Shown piece by piece: positions 36,271 through 45,780 of a stretch of DNA of 64,000 nt. Source of the DNA: Spirosoma spitsbergense DSM 19989 (GTDB lineage Bacteria; Bacteroidota; Bacteroidia; Cytophagales; Spirosomataceae); assembly GCF_000374085.1 (NCBI RefSeq), contig NZ_KB893543.1, forward strand, positions 1-64,000, read 5' to 3'. The notes beneath the pieces are model-generated. The model was not told the DNA's origin. It searched no databases and saw nothing but the letters and a program-made list of their open reading frames with translations. The position numbers were made by a program, and so were the translations under genes. Positions within the stretch are counted from its first letter, which is position 1. Every line of letters starts with the position of its first letter.

Positions 36271-37239
36271 ATGAAGGCAAAATACACTTTCTACTCACTT
36301 GTCCTCTTGTCAGCTATAGGGCTGACCGCCTGCGAAGACCACCGTAACAGCCCGAACGCATCATTTCCGGAGCGCATCGAATTTGTGGCCGAGCGTCAGT
36401 ACCCCGAAGGTATTGGGTACTCCTCCCAACTGGCCAAATTTTTGATCACGTCGATTCCGTTCGGAAAAATCGGCACGGTTGACACCGATGGTCGGTACCA
36501 GGATCTGCTCACGGACCCTGCGTTTATTGCAGGCATTGGCCTGAAAGTAGCGGGCGAGCGCGTGTTTGTCTGTAATAGCGATCAGGGGCGTTCAGTAAGA
36601 AGCACCCCGGAAACTACCCGACAAACGGCCGAACTACTGGTTTTCAACCTGAACACCCGACAACTGGAGCGTCGGACTGATCTAGCCGCGCTACTGCCAG
36701 CGGCTGAGCCAAACTTCGCCAACGATGTAACCCTGGCTCCCGACGGTACGGCATACGTGACGGACTCGTTTTCGCCGGTAATTTACAAGGTTATGCCGAA
36801 TGGGGCCGCGAGCGTTCTGCTCCGGGATAACGTTCGGTTCTCCAGTATGACCTTTGGCCTGAACGGCATTGTTTACCACCCCAATAATTACCTGATTGTT
36901 GCTAACACGGGCCAGGGGAAGCTCTATAAAGTTGATCTGGCCAATGGCAATGCTGTTTCCGAGATCATAGTGGCCAATACCAGCCCTGTTGCCAACTCGT
37001 TGCCCGGCGACGGCCTCACGTTGTTAAACAACGATCTGTACGTGGTGACAGGCGGTAATCGCGTGGCTCAGGTACGCACAACTGACAACTGGCAAACAGC
37101 GTCGGTTGTTAAGTACGACGCCACCGGTTATCTGGGTGCAACAACCAGCGTTGCCGTAAACGCGCAGGTCTATACGCTTAATGCCCGTATCGGCCAGAAC
37201 GCCAACGACCGGGACTTCAGTATCCAGCGTTTTCGGTAA
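36271..37239 (+). CDS. Beta-propeller lipoprotein (SMP-30/gluconolactonase-like)
   Basis: From the ATG at 36271 the product has 322 residues with a lipobox LTAC (Cys at about 22). The mature protein has propeller-like repeats: PEGIGYSSQLAKFLITS, NDVTLAPDGTAYVTDSF, LNGIVYHPNNYLIVANTG and PGDGLTLLNNDLYVVTGG. These match SMP-30/gluconolactonase-like or NHL-type six-bladed propellers. It is probably periplasmic, with an unknown substrate or ligand. The longer frame from 36205 would precede the signal peptide with 22 hydrophilic residues and is unlikely. Confidence 0.8.
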   Translation: MKAKYTFYSLVLLSAIGLTACEDHRNSPNASFPERIEFVAERQYPEGIGYSSQLAKFLITSIPFGKIGTVDTDGRYQDLLTDPAFIAGIGLKVAGERVFVCNSDQGRSVRSTPETTRQTAELLVFNLNTRQLERRTDLAALLPAAEPNFANDVTLAPDGTAYVTDSFSPVIYKVMPNGAASVLLRDNVRFSSMTFGLNGIVYHPNNYLIVANTGQGKLYKVDLANGNAVSEIIVANTSPVANSLPGDGLTLLNNDLYVVTGGNRVAQVRTTDNWQTASVVKYDATGYLGATTSVAVNAQVYTLNARIGQNANDRDFSIQRFR

Positions 37240-37244
37240 GAACA

Positions 37245-37299
37245 GGTAAACGGATAAGAGGTCAAGTGGTAGCACCACTTGACCTCTTATCCGTTTACC
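37245..37299. terminator. Perfect 26-bp hairpin
   Basis: Arms 37245-37270 and 37274-37299 are perfect complements around the 3-base loop AGC. It starts six bases after the propeller gene stop. The stem is long and closed by GGTAAACGGATAAGAGG, with no T-tract after it. The likely role is termination or RNA protection. Confidence 0.8.
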
Positions 37300-37483
37300 A
37301 AATCCCGGCCAGGCAGCACATTTGCCATGGGGTTCTTAACGGCACTGGCTTTGGGGGTCTTTGCCTCACAGGGCAACGGTAGTGCTGCTTAGTTATCTGC
37401 CGCACCAGCCTGTAGAGAGGTGTTCCCCGGATTGTATCCTGCGCCGATTCTATCAGGCGATAAAATAAGGCAGTAATTTTTAA

Positions 37484-38296
37484 TCATGAATAAACGGCGG
37501 CTTTTCGTGCTCTGACCAGCCCAATAACCGCTAACCCTATCGCTACCGCAGCACCACCCCCTGCCAAAGCGGGGACTTGTTCTACTCCCTGCTGCTCTGC
37601 GGCAATGGCCGCGTAAGCCCAGGCAAAAACCAGTATGTAGGCTACCGAACGGTATCGGTTAAAAACGATTGCTCCTACTACCAGCCCAACGATGAGAATG
37701 GCTACTGCCCAGGTTTGTTCATCCAGCCCCATCAGACTAAAATCCGTCGACTTCAGGTAAACCGCCACGTTCAGAATGGTGGCTACGGTGACCCAGCCAA
37801 AATAAATGGAGAAGGGAATGCGAGCCAGCCATGTTTCGGCTACCGATGCTTTTGCTTCGGGCATAGTCGCATTGGGGTCGGTCGCCAGGAGGGGCTGATG
37901 CCGCCTTTCGAGCAGTCGCTGCTCAATCACAACCAGCGACATCAGCATGACCAGAATAACCAGCAACGCAATCCCGATCTTTTCATTGTTGAATAACGGA
38001 CTCCAGATAGCGTTGCAAAAAGCATTCAATACTACCCACCAGCCAATGGCCCGGAAACGGAGATTCGTTCGCTGAGATCCTAGCCCCTGATAAATAGCAA
38101 AGGCGAGTAAACTCAGGAAAATAAGCCCCCAAATGGCAAATGCATACCCTGCCGGTGTAATGAGTGTATGGTATTTATCGGAGATTTCGCCGTTTGTCCG
38201 ACCACCGAATGCACCCGCATTGGACAGGTAATTCATCACGATCATCGTGATGATACTGAACACAACGGCAAACTGCCTGATTTTATCGTTTTGCAT
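37484..38296 (-). CDS. TspO/MBR-family tryptophan-rich membrane protein
   Basis: A 270-residue protein with about seven hydrophobic segments. The TspO-like features are TPAGYAFAIWGLIFLSLL near 48-65, WWVVLNAFCNAIWSPLF near 86-102 and the IYFGWVTVATILN segment. TspO/MBR proteins bind porphyrins or cholesterol and modulate stress responses, but this one is longer than the 160-residue canonical form and lies in the divergent branch. Its ATG follows directly on the T-tract of the terminator of the upstream porE-like gene, leaving no room for a ribosome binding site other than the hairpin itself. Confidence 0.8.
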   Translation of the reverse strand: MQNDKIRQFAVVFSIITMIVMNYLSNAGAFGGRTNGEISDKYHTLITPAGYAFAIWGLIFLSLLAFAIYQGLGSQRTNLRFRAIGWWVVLNAFCNAIWSPLFNNEKIGIALLVILVMLMSLVVIEQRLLERRHQPLLATDPNATMPEAKASVAETWLARIPFSIYFGWVTVATILNVAVYLKSTDFSLMGLDEQTWAVAILIVGLVVGAIVFNRYRSVAYILVFAWAYAAIAAEQQGVEQVPALAGGGAAVAIGLAVIGLVRARKAAVYS

Positions 38297-38334
38297 AAAA
38301 AACCCATTGATTGATACCTATACCAACCAATGGG
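38297..38334 (-). terminator. Terminator abutting the TspO-like start codon
   Basis: Read leftward, a stem of CCCATTGGTTG with CAATCAATGGG (one G-U or mismatch) is followed by six T, and the ATG of the next gene comes immediately after. It should end the porE-like transcript. Read-through RNA would have the start codon next to the hairpin. Confidence 0.75.
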
Positions 38335-38359
38335 GTCATGGCTTTGTTTGGCCGGTCTG

Positions 38360-40363
38360 TTATAGCTCCAGTATCTTGAACTCCGTTCGGCGGTTGCGTT
38401 GGTGCTCTTCCTCCGTTTTGGCGTTTTTCACAATCAACTGTGTTTCTCCATATCCTTTATAGGTGAGCCGGTCGGCATCAATACCTTTCGAAACGATGTA
38501 TTCAACCGCCGATTTGGCCCGGTTCTGTGACAGCTTCTGGTTATAGGCATCGCTGGCACGTGCATCGGTATGAGAGCCTAACTCAATTTTCAGCGTTGGA
38601 TTGTCCTTCAGAATCGTGACCAGTTTATCAAGCTCGTCAGCCGCATCGGGACGGATGTTATACTTATCCAGATCGTAATAGATGTTATCCAGCACAAACG
38701 TTTTATTGAGCGTTGCTTTGTCGAGCACAATAGCTACATTGAACGTTGTATCCGTTACGGGCTTGGTCAGAAACACGGGCGGAATACTTTTACCCTGCAT
38801 CGTAAACGGCTCCCGGTGAGTCAGATACCCTTTTCGTTCGGCCAGAATCGTGTAGTCTTTGCCTTCCTGCAACGGGTATTTACCAAACGTGCCGGGTTGG
38901 CCCGTCGTCGCTTCAGCAATAGGTTGCCCGGTGGCATCGTCCAGAATCCGCACTTTTGCCGAATCGAGTGGCGTTGTAGGTGTTTCATTGGCCGAAACCG
39001 TACCGGCAATAAAGTAGTGAACCGTTTTGGGAGCACTGGCCGGGGGCGTCTGAACGATAACTGTCGTGTCGCGTTCAGGGCCTTCCTGGAAGAAATAAAT
39101 GTCATCGTCACCCTTACCCCCCGACCGGTTCGATGCCATGTAGCCGCTCGTTGGGTCCGTATAAACCAAACCGAAATCGTCGGCGGGCGAGTTAATGGGT
39201 TGTCCCATATTTTCAACCCGCGTAACGCCACCCGAACGGGTAGCCACAAAAACGTCCAGCTTGCCCAAACCCGGATGCCCATCAGAGGCAAAATATAGTT
39301 TGGCATCAGGCCCAACATACGGAAACATCTCATCGCCGGGTGTATTAATGTCCCGGCCCATATTGACCGGGCGGCTAAACCGCCCCGATGCGTCGATGCT
39401 GGTACGATATAAATCGATACCACCGGCACCACCGGCCCGGTTTGAGGCAAAATACAACGTTTTACCATCGCCCGAAAAAGCGGGGGAACCATCCCAGGCT
39501 AACGAGTCACTAATGGGTAACCGAAGCGGTTCGCTCCATGTGCTGTTTTCCCCTAACCGACTGATAAACAGATCAACATCTAAGCCACCTTTGCGTTTAC
39601 CATTGTTACCTCTGGCAAAAATCATTGTTTTTCCATCTTTTGTAAAAGCCGGTGTCCCTTCATTTACATTGCCCTGAAAGACGTTTGTGCTAAACAGTTC
39701 GGGGGCTCCTGCCGCAACAGCGCTCCCTGTTTCATCCGGATTTTGCGGTAATTTCGTTTTGTATAAACCCAGCATCGGCTGACCGTTATTTTTGTAGGTC
39801 TGCTCTTTCCGCGACGCTGTAAAAATCAACTCCTCCCCCCGCACCACGGGCGCAAATTCAGCCCCCGGCGAGTTCAGATTACCCATGTTTTTGAGATTGA
39901 TGAGCGATTTGTTCTTCGCAATGAGGTCGATGGCTTTCAGTGTTTCTACCTCCTGCTTCGCCTTGTTCAGGGTAGCTTTTGCGGTGGTTTTGGGGGCGTT
40001 AGCCACGAACTGCTGTAACTGCTCCAGCGCAGCCGCGTAGTTCCCCTGCGATTTCAGCGCGTAGGCGTAGTTGAACCGCGCATCCGGTTCAGTGGTATTC
40101 GATTCGATTGCCTTCTGGTAATAAGGAACAGCTTCACCAAAACGATTCGATAATCGGTACGATTCCGCCGTATAATAATTCAGACGTGCGGGGTCAATCG
40201 TTCCCGTTGATGCCTTCTGGAATTGATTCAGCGCCAGATTGTATTCGCCAGCATCGAAATGACGAACACCTTTTTTATACGCCTGCATGGCCGAGTTGCA
40301 GCCCGTTAGCGTGAAAGCCAGACCCAACGCTACCAGCAATACAGACAACGTATTGGTTTTCAT
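38360..40363 (-). CDS. PorE-like lipoprotein: TPR, beta-propeller, CRD and OmpA domains
   Basis: From the ATG at 40363 the product has 667 residues with a lipobox LTGC (Cys about 22). The order is TPR repeats (about 25-150), a PD40-type propeller (about 160-430, with blades such as AWDGSPAFSGDGKTLYFASN and PFYVGPDAKLYFASDG), a carboxypeptidase-regulatory-like domain (about 450-535) and an OmpA C-terminal peptidoglycan-binding domain (about 550-665, LGSHTDARASDAYN). This matches PorE, which anchors the type IX secretion machinery to peptidoglycan, but Bacteroidota have several paralogues with this layout. The longer frame to 40522 lacks a signal peptide at its start. Confidence 0.88.
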   Translation of the reverse strand: MKTNTLSVLLVALGLAFTLTGCNSAMQAYKKGVRHFDAGEYNLALNQFQKASTGTIDPARLNYYTAESYRLSNRFGEAVPYYQKAIESNTTEPDARFNYAYALKSQGNYAAALEQLQQFVANAPKTTAKATLNKAKQEVETLKAIDLIAKNKSLINLKNMGNLNSPGAEFAPVVRGEELIFTASRKEQTYKNNGQPMLGLYKTKLPQNPDETGSAVAAGAPELFSTNVFQGNVNEGTPAFTKDGKTMIFARGNNGKRKGGLDVDLFISRLGENSTWSEPLRLPISDSLAWDGSPAFSGDGKTLYFASNRAGGAGGIDLYRTSIDASGRFSRPVNMGRDINTPGDEMFPYVGPDAKLYFASDGHPGLGKLDVFVATRSGGVTRVENMGQPINSPADDFGLVYTDPTSGYMASNRSGGKGDDDIYFFQEGPERDTTVIVQTPPASAPKTVHYFIAGTVSANETPTTPLDSAKVRILDDATGQPIAEATTGQPGTFGKYPLQEGKDYTILAERKGYLTHREPFTMQGKSIPPVFLTKPVTDTTFNVAIVLDKATLNKTFVLDNIYYDLDKYNIRPDAADELDKLVTILKDNPTLKIELGSHTDARASDAYNQKLSQNRAKSAVEYIVSKGIDADRLTYKGYGETQLIVKNAKTEEEHQRNRRTEFKILEL

Positions 40364-40463
40364 AGAGGTTAGTAAACAGAAATTGGTCAACCCGCCCAAG
40401 ATAACAGAAATTCGGGCGGGTCTAACTTTTAACGAATACAATCGGCTTTTTATTGAGACATTT

Positions 40464-40549
40464 CCTAACGCAAAGTGGGTACCCAATGCGTAATTGACCA
40501 GGCTGGAAAATAAGCGGATCAATCAGGCATCGGGTACCCACGCGTTAGG
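40464..40549. terminator. Complex hairpin after gcvP
   Basis: CCTAACGC-AAA-GTGGGTACCC at 40464-40484 pairs with GGGTACCCACGCGTTAGG at 40532-40549: 18 paired bases with a 3-nt bulge. The 47-base loop has a smaller AATTGA/TCAATC dyad. It begins eight bases beyond the gcvP stop codon and probably ends that transcript. A second stem, CCCGCCC/GGGCGGG at 40391-40420, lies closer to the porE-like gene. Confidence 0.7.
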
Positions 40550-40556
40550 CTTAATC

Positions 40557-43460
40557 TTAGGCCTGCTGTTCGATACTCATTTCCTCCGCAACATCCGTTT
40601 CGTAGGATTCCGTCGGGATACAGGAGCAGACAAGATTCCGGTCTCCGTAGGCCGAGTCGATGCGGCTAACGCTTGGCCAGAACTTCCGTGCGCGTACCTG
40701 TGGCAATGGATACACCGCTTTTTCACGACTGTAGGGACGGGTCCAGTTATCGCTAAGAGCCACCGTGGCGGTATGAGGTGCGTGTTTTAGCACGTTACTT
40801 ACTCGGTCGGCGGCACCAGTTTCTATTTCCCGGATTTCGTCACGAATGGCAATCATGGCTTCGCAGAAGCGGTCGAGTTCGGCTTTCGATTCCGATTCTG
40901 TCGGCTCAATCATGAGTGTACCCGCTACCGGGAACGATACCGTTGGCGCGTGGAAACCGTAGTCCATCAGGCGTTTGGCAATATCTTCTACCTCAACCCC
41001 CGCAGCCATTTTGAACGAGCGACAGTCGATAATCATCTCGTGGGCACAACGGCCATTTGTACCGGTATATAGGGAGTCGTAATGACCATTCAAACGAGCC
41101 TTGATGTAGTTCGCGTTCAGAATAGCCCGCTTGGTGGCGTTCGTCAGCCCTTCCCCACCCATCATAGCAATGTAGGCATACGAAATAGCCAGGATACTGG
41201 CCGAGCCGTAAGGTGCTGCCGAAACCGCATGGATAGCCTGAGATCCTCCCGTATGCACGAGTGCGTGACCGGGAAGAAACGGTACTAACTGTTTGGCCAC
41301 ACCAATAGGTCCCATCCCCGGTCCACCGCCACCGTGCGGGATACAGAACGTTTTGTGGAGATTCAGGTGGCAGACATCCGCACCAATAGTAGCCGGGGAG
41401 GTCAGACCAACCTGGGCGTTCATGTTGGCACCATCCATGTATACCTGACCACCGTGGCGGTGAATGAGGGCGCAGATTTCCTTGATGCTCTCTTCAAATA
41501 CGCCGTGTGTCGATGGGTACGTAACCATCAGGCACGACAGGTCATTGCTATACTGTTCCGCTTTGGCTTTCAGGTCGTTGATGTCAATATTGCCGCGCTC
41601 ATCGCATTTCACGATAACCACTTTCATACCGGCCATTACCGCACTGGCGGGGTTTGTGCCGTGTGCCGACTGTGGAATCAGGGAGATGGTACGATGATAG
41701 TCACCCCTGCTTTCGTGATAGGCCCGGATAACCATCAGCCCGGCATACTCGCCCTGAGCACCCGAATTAGGTTGTAGTGACATGGCCGCAAAACCAGTGA
41801 TTTCGCACAGCCAGTCATTCAATTCCGTAAATAACTGCTGATAACCAACCGTCTGTTCTTTCGGGGCAAAGGGGTGTAGTTTACCAAGTTCCGACCACGT
41901 AACCGGAATCATTTCGGCCGTGGCGTTCAGTTTCATGGTACAGCTACCCAGCGAAATCATCGAATGAACCAGCGACAGGTCTTTCTCTTCCAGTGATTTC
42001 AGATACCGCAGCATTTCGTGCTCCGTATGGTGCGTATTAAAAATAGGGTGTGTCAGATAATCCGACGTACGGACCAGTTGCTCCGGCCAGGTAAGTTCCA
42101 GACCATCCAGAATCGTGTCCAGATCCGACTTCACGCCAAATACGGTGAGCAGTTCCGTTAGGTCATGAACCGTTTTTGCCTCATCGAATGAAACACTTAC
42201 GTGCTCACCATCGGGCAGATAACACAAATTTATCTGCGCGGCTTTTGCCGACTTTTTCAGCGACTCGGCATCGTTCACTTTTACCGTGATGGTGTCGAAA
42301 TAATTTTGGGTACTCACCTCATAACCACTCCGGCGCAATGCCGTAGCGAAGGCTTTTGTTAGTCCGTGTACCTGTGCAGCAATAGCCCGGAGCCGTTGCG
42401 GACCGTGGTATACCGCGTAACTACCGGCCATAACGGCCAGCAACACCTGAGCCGTACAAATATTAGACGTGGCTTTCTCCCGTCGAATGTGTTGCTCACG
42501 CGTTTGCAGGGCCATTCGGAGAGCGGGTCTCCCTTCGGCATCCTGCGAAACGCCGATAATACGACCGGGAATTTGACGCTTGAAGGCATCGCGGGTAGCA
42601 AAAAAGGCCGCATGTGGACCACCGTAGCCCATTGGAACGCCGAAACGCTGCGACGACCCAACAACAATATCGGCCCCCATTTCGCCGGGGGAGGTTAACA
42701 GGGTCAACGCCAGCAAATCGGCAGCAACGGCAACGGTGATGTTCAGTTCGTGAGCCGCAGCAATGAGGTCGGTGTAATCAAACACCTCTCCATCCGAAGC
42801 GGGGTATTGCAGCAACATCCCAAAAATAGCGTCGCCCGTCAGGTCAACCGTACGGTGGTCGCCAACCAGGACCGTAACACCAATGGGTGTGGCACGGGTC
42901 AACAGCACATCGATGGTTTGCGGATGGCACCGCTCCGACACAAAGAAAGTACTGGCATTTTTCCGACTGGCCGGGCGCATGGCAAACAGCATGTGCATGG
43001 CTTCGGCGGCCGCCGTTCCTTCGTCCAGCAGCGATGCGTTGGCCAGGTCCATACCCGTCAGGTCCGATACGACCGTCTGGAAATTGAGTAACGCTTCCAG
43101 CCGTCCCTGGGCAATTTCGGCCTGATAAGGCGTATAGGCGGTATACCAAGCCGGATTTTCCAGAATATTCCGCAGAATAACGTTGGGCGTAATGGTATCA
43201 TAATATCCAACGCCGATATACGATTTGAATACCTTATTCTGCCCTACCATCTTTTTAAAGTCGGTCAGAAACTGAATTTCCGACTTGGAAGCAGGTAAAT
43301 CGAGTGGTTTCTCAAGCCGGATAGTATCTGGTACAGTTTGCTCAATGAGTTGGTCGATGGAGGTAACGCCCACTGTCTGGAGCATATCTGTCAGTGCCAC
43401 GTCGGTCTGACCATGATGACGGTCTTCAAAGGATTCCTGGTAACGAAGATTCAACTTCAT
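40557..43460 (-). CDS. gcvP: Glycine dehydrogenase (decarboxylating), P protein
   Basis: A 967-residue single-chain P protein of the glycine cleavage system. It decarboxylates glycine using pyridoxal phosphate and passes the aminomethyl group to the H protein. Both halves are present: the N-terminal half with YNTP-type [20 protein letters not shown], and the C-terminal half with the cofactor lysine in HLNLHKTF followed by the glycine-rich [12 protein letters not shown] loop. The length matches the fused form, unlike the split gcvPA/gcvPB. The gcvT and gcvH genes are not in the window. A large hairpin follows the stop codon. Confidence 0.96.
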   Translation of the reverse strand: MKLNLRYQESFEDRHHGQTDVALTDMLQTVGVTSIDQLIEQTVPDTIRLEKPLDLPASKSEIQFLTDFKKMVGQNKVFKSYIGVGYYDTITPNVILRNILENPAWYTAYTPYQAEIAQGRLEALLNFQTVVSDLTGMDLANASLLDEGTAAAEAMHMLFAMRPASRKNASTFFVSERCHPQTIDVLLTRATPIGVTVLVGDHRTVDLTGDAIFGMLLQYPASDGEVFDYTDLIAAAHELNITVAVAADLLALTLLTSPGEMGADIVVGSSQRFGVPMGYGGPHAAFFATRDAFKRQIPGRIIGVSQDAEGRPALRMALQTREQHIRREKATSNICTAQVLLAVMAGSYAVYHGPQRLRAIAAQVHGLTKAFATALRRSGYEVSTQNYFDTITVKVNDAESLKKSAKAAQINLCYLPDGEHVSVSFDEAKTVHDLTELLTVFGVKSDLDTILDGLELTWPEQLVRTSDYLTHPIFNTHHTEHEMLRYLKSLEEKDLSLVHSMISLGSCTMKLNATAEMIPVTWSELGKLHPFAPKEQTVGYQQLFTELNDWLCEITGFAAMSLQPNSGAQGEYAGLMVIRAYHESRGDYHRTISLIPQSAHGTNPASAVMAGMKVVIVKCDERGNIDINDLKAKAEQYSNDLSCLMVTYPSTHGVFEESIKEICALIHRHGGQVYMDGANMNAQVGLTSPATIGADVCHLNLHKTFCIPHGGGGPGMGPIGVAKQLVPFLPGHALVHTGGSQAIHAVSAAPYGSASILAISYAYIAMMGGEGLTNATKRAILNANYIKARLNGHYDSLYTGTNGRCAHEMIIDCRSFKMAAGVEVEDIAKRLMDYGFHAPTVSFPVAGTLMIEPTESESKAELDRFCEAMIAIRDEIREIETGAADRVSNVLKHAPHTATVALSDNWTRPYSREKAVYPLPQVRARKFWPSVSRIDSAYGDRNLVCSCIPTESYETDVAEEMSIEQQA

Positions 43461-43682
43461 TGAACGATAATTTCTTTAGATGAGTGTACAGAGAAAAATG
43501 TAGGCAGGCCTCCCGTAAAATAGGTACGAAATAGTTGTTGGACTAGCCTTATTGACTTCTGGCAAACGCTTTTTTTAAACGCGTGGTTCGACTTTGTGAA
43601 CAGTTTATTATACATCCTATCCCTTGACTGAGCAAGTAAAATGAATTATAATTACCACATCAAACTCTGACTGCTCTGCCCA

Positions 43683-44123
43683 ATGGCGATATTTACAGCC
43701 GAGACCCCTTCTCTTCTCCGACGTATTTTATTACTTGAGCAACACGCTGAACAAACAAGTTTGCGAATAAAGCCCGTAGCAGCTCCCTGGCTTTCATCGT
43801 CGGCTGATTCAACCTCTACCGCTCTATTTACTACGTTGTGGGGACTCCTGTTAGCGATTCCTGTCGGCATTTATTGCCTCACCATTTACAAAAGCGCCTA
43901 TAACTTTCCTTATGAGGACGATTTCAACAGCTCCCTTTCATTCGTTACGGATTTCATATTTGGGGGGCTGGGCCTGTGGGGCACCCATGAAATAGCCTGG
44001 AAAGATGTGACAGATCGTACGTTAGGCAGGCCATACACGAAGCCCGACTTTTCCTGCGTTCTCGATAAAAAAAACTTGAAACCGGGGCATTATACACGCT
44101 GGATGTATAACCAGAACCGGTAG
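43683..44123 (+). CDS. Hypothetical membrane protein, possibly internally truncated
   Basis: A 146-residue product. Residues 48-70 form one membrane helix (LFTTLWGLLLAIPVGIYCL), and the following YNFPYEDDFNSS resembles the first periplasmic loop, with acidic residues, of polytopic surface-glycan membrane proteins. Such proteins normally continue through many helices, but here the frame turns soluble after about residue 95 and ends with KPGHYTRWMYNQNR. It may be a remnant in which the central part was lost, or a genuine small protein. It lies directly before the GT2 at 44166, with 42 bases between, and so belongs to the glycan region. Confidence 0.55.
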   Translation: MAIFTAETPSLLRRILLLEQHAEQTSLRIKPVAAPWLSSSADSTSTALFTTLWGLLLAIPVGIYCLTIYKSAYNFPYEDDFNSSLSFVTDFIFGGLGLWGTHEIAWKDVTDRTLGRPYTKPDFSCVLDKKNLKPGHYTRWMYNQNR

Positions 44124-44165
44124 TCCTGCAACTCTTTTGGTCCGATAATTGCCCAACGCTTTTCT

Positions 44166-45008
44166 ATGACGACTCCAGACGGCCCACTCGTATCGGTTAT
44201 TATGCCCGTTTACAATGGCGAACGTTTTCTGGGACAGGCCATTGAGAGTATACTGGACCAGAGCTACAAACAACTGGAGTTAATCATCATCAATAACGGC
44301 TCGACCGACAATACGGCTACTATTTTAGAAACGTACGCCCAGAAAGATCGCCGAATTACCATTCTTTTCCACCCGGAACCACTCGGCCATGCGGGCGAAG
44401 CCGCTTCTAACCTGGCTAGCCGACACGCGAAGGGACAGTACATCGCTAAACTCGATGCCGATGATGTAGCGGTGCCGAACCGGATCGAGAAACAGGTTAC
44501 TTTTCTGGAAGCGAACCCAACTATCTTTCTGGTTGGGAGCTACCTCGAATTGATCGATAGCCAGGGTAACAAGGTAGGAGTACGTCGTTATCCACTCACC
44601 AGCGAAGCCATTTATTCGGAGTTTTACCTCAGGTTCCCCGTGGCCAATCCGGCCATTATGTACCGGAACGGTGTTGTTGCCGGTGATTTCTATACCTTAC
44701 GCCACAAGTCGTTTACCGACGACTATTACAGCTTGTTTGTACATCTTCACAACGGTTTGTTGTTCGCTAATTTACCTGAACCACTCACCCTTTACCGGGT
44801 CCATGACAGCAATACAGTGTTTACAAACCTACGGAAGAAATGGATGATTAACCTGGGGGTAAAGAAGGCTTTTGTACACGATTTCGGGTATCATCCTCCA
44901 TGGAATCATCGAATTAGAATCAGACTTATTACACTGTTCATCAATACATTACCAGAAAAAATGTTGGTTAAATTCATGAATCAGGCCCGTCAACTTTTAA
45001 ACGCTTAA
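44166..45008 (+). CDS. GT2 glycosyltransferase
   Basis: A 280-residue GT-A transferase with SVIMPVYNGERFLGQAIES at the N-terminus, IINNGSTDNT at 41-50 and the DADD metal motif at 97-100. The C-terminal 80 residues are basic and amphipathic. It opens a rightward run of glycan genes: GT2, DUF268 (frameshifted), methyltransferase, fucosyltransferase. The next gene starts six bases after its stop, so they are almost certainly co-transcribed. Donor and acceptor are unknown. Confidence 0.92.
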   Translation: MTTPDGPLVSVIMPVYNGERFLGQAIESILDQSYKQLELIIINNGSTDNTATILETYAQKDRRITILFHPEPLGHAGEAASNLASRHAKGQYIAKLDADDVAVPNRIEKQVTFLEANPTIFLVGSYLELIDSQGNKVGVRRYPLTSEAIYSEFYLRFPVANPAIMYRNGVVAGDFYTLRHKSFTDDYYSLFVHLHNGLLFANLPEPLTLYRVHDSNTVFTNLRKKWMINLGVKKAFVHDFGYHPPWNHRIRIRLITLFINTLPEKMLVKFMNQARQLLNA

Positions 45009-45013
45009 GCAGC

Positions 45014-45777
45014 ATGATTAGCCGATTGGTCCGATTAGGATCGCAAGTAGTATGGAACGGCATAAGAGCTATTCCCCCTTATATTGACGGTTACCTGCAA
45101 CTCAGAAAGCAACTGCACAGTCGCACCGATTTCCCGGTACGCAGTTACTACCCGGCCTTGTTTGACCGGTATGACGAGAGCGGTCATCTGATAAAACATT
45201 ATTTTCAACAGGATTTATTTGTAGCGCAGCAAATCTTCAAAAACACCCCCGTTCGTCATCTCGACATCGGCTCTCGAATTGATGGATTTGTGGCCCACGT
45301 GGCTACGTTCAGACCCATTGAAATCCTCGATATTCGTCCGTTAAACCGGCCCATCCCCAACGTAAGTTTCCGGCAAGCGGACCTGATGGCCCTACCTCCT
45401 GACCTCCATCACTATTCCGACTCCATATCGGCCCTGCACGCCATTGAGCACTTCGGCCTGGGCCGTTATGGCGACCCGATCGATGTGGATGGGCACCTGA
45501 AGGCACTAGCCAATATCCTTCAGATTCTGAAGCCTGGTAGATGGTTCTATTTCTCTTTGCCAATTGGCCCCAGGGTATTGTGTACAATGCACATTGGGTT
45601 TTCGATCTGTCTTACCTCATTCAACTATCTGAGAAGCAGTACACGATTGTATATCTTTCGTGTATAGATTATAATGAGCAACTTGTGATTGACGCCGATT
45701 GGCAGTCATATGCCGTACAATCTAATTTTGGCTGTACTTATGGATGTGGCATCTTTGAATTGATTAAGCATAACTAA
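45014..45777 (+). pseudogene. DUF268 family gene broken by a one-base frameshift
   Basis: The first frame reads 45014-45667 and carries the DUF268 core: HLDIGSRIDGFVAHV, ILDIRPLNRPIPNVSFRQAD, then AIEHFGLGRYGDPIDVDGH and FYFSLPIGP. After that the frame turns into unrelated sequence. The missing C-terminus (GIVYNAHWVFDLSYLIQL, then NFGCTYGCGIFELIK) is intact in the +2 frame to 45777. One extra C in the CCCC run at 45568-45571 would join the two halves exactly after LPIGP. DUF268 proteins look like methyltransferase-fold proteins of polysaccharide loci. The break could be real, slippage-based, or a sequencing error. Confidence 0.85.
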
Positions 45778-45780
45778 CCT

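Noticed and set aside
37327-37392. 21-codon frame starting MGFLTALALGVF
   Set aside because: It looks like a small hydrophobic peptide or gene remnant, but has no promoter, homologue I recognise or conservation evidence, so I do not call it.
38821-39492. 223-residue minus-strand frame inside the PorE-like gene
   Set aside because: It is a second frame of the propeller region, explained by codon bias; no start context or domain.
45541-45777. Separate small gene of 78 residues
   Set aside because: It is the out-of-frame C-terminus of the DUF268 gene, not an independent gene; its first residues overlap coding sequence of the other frame.
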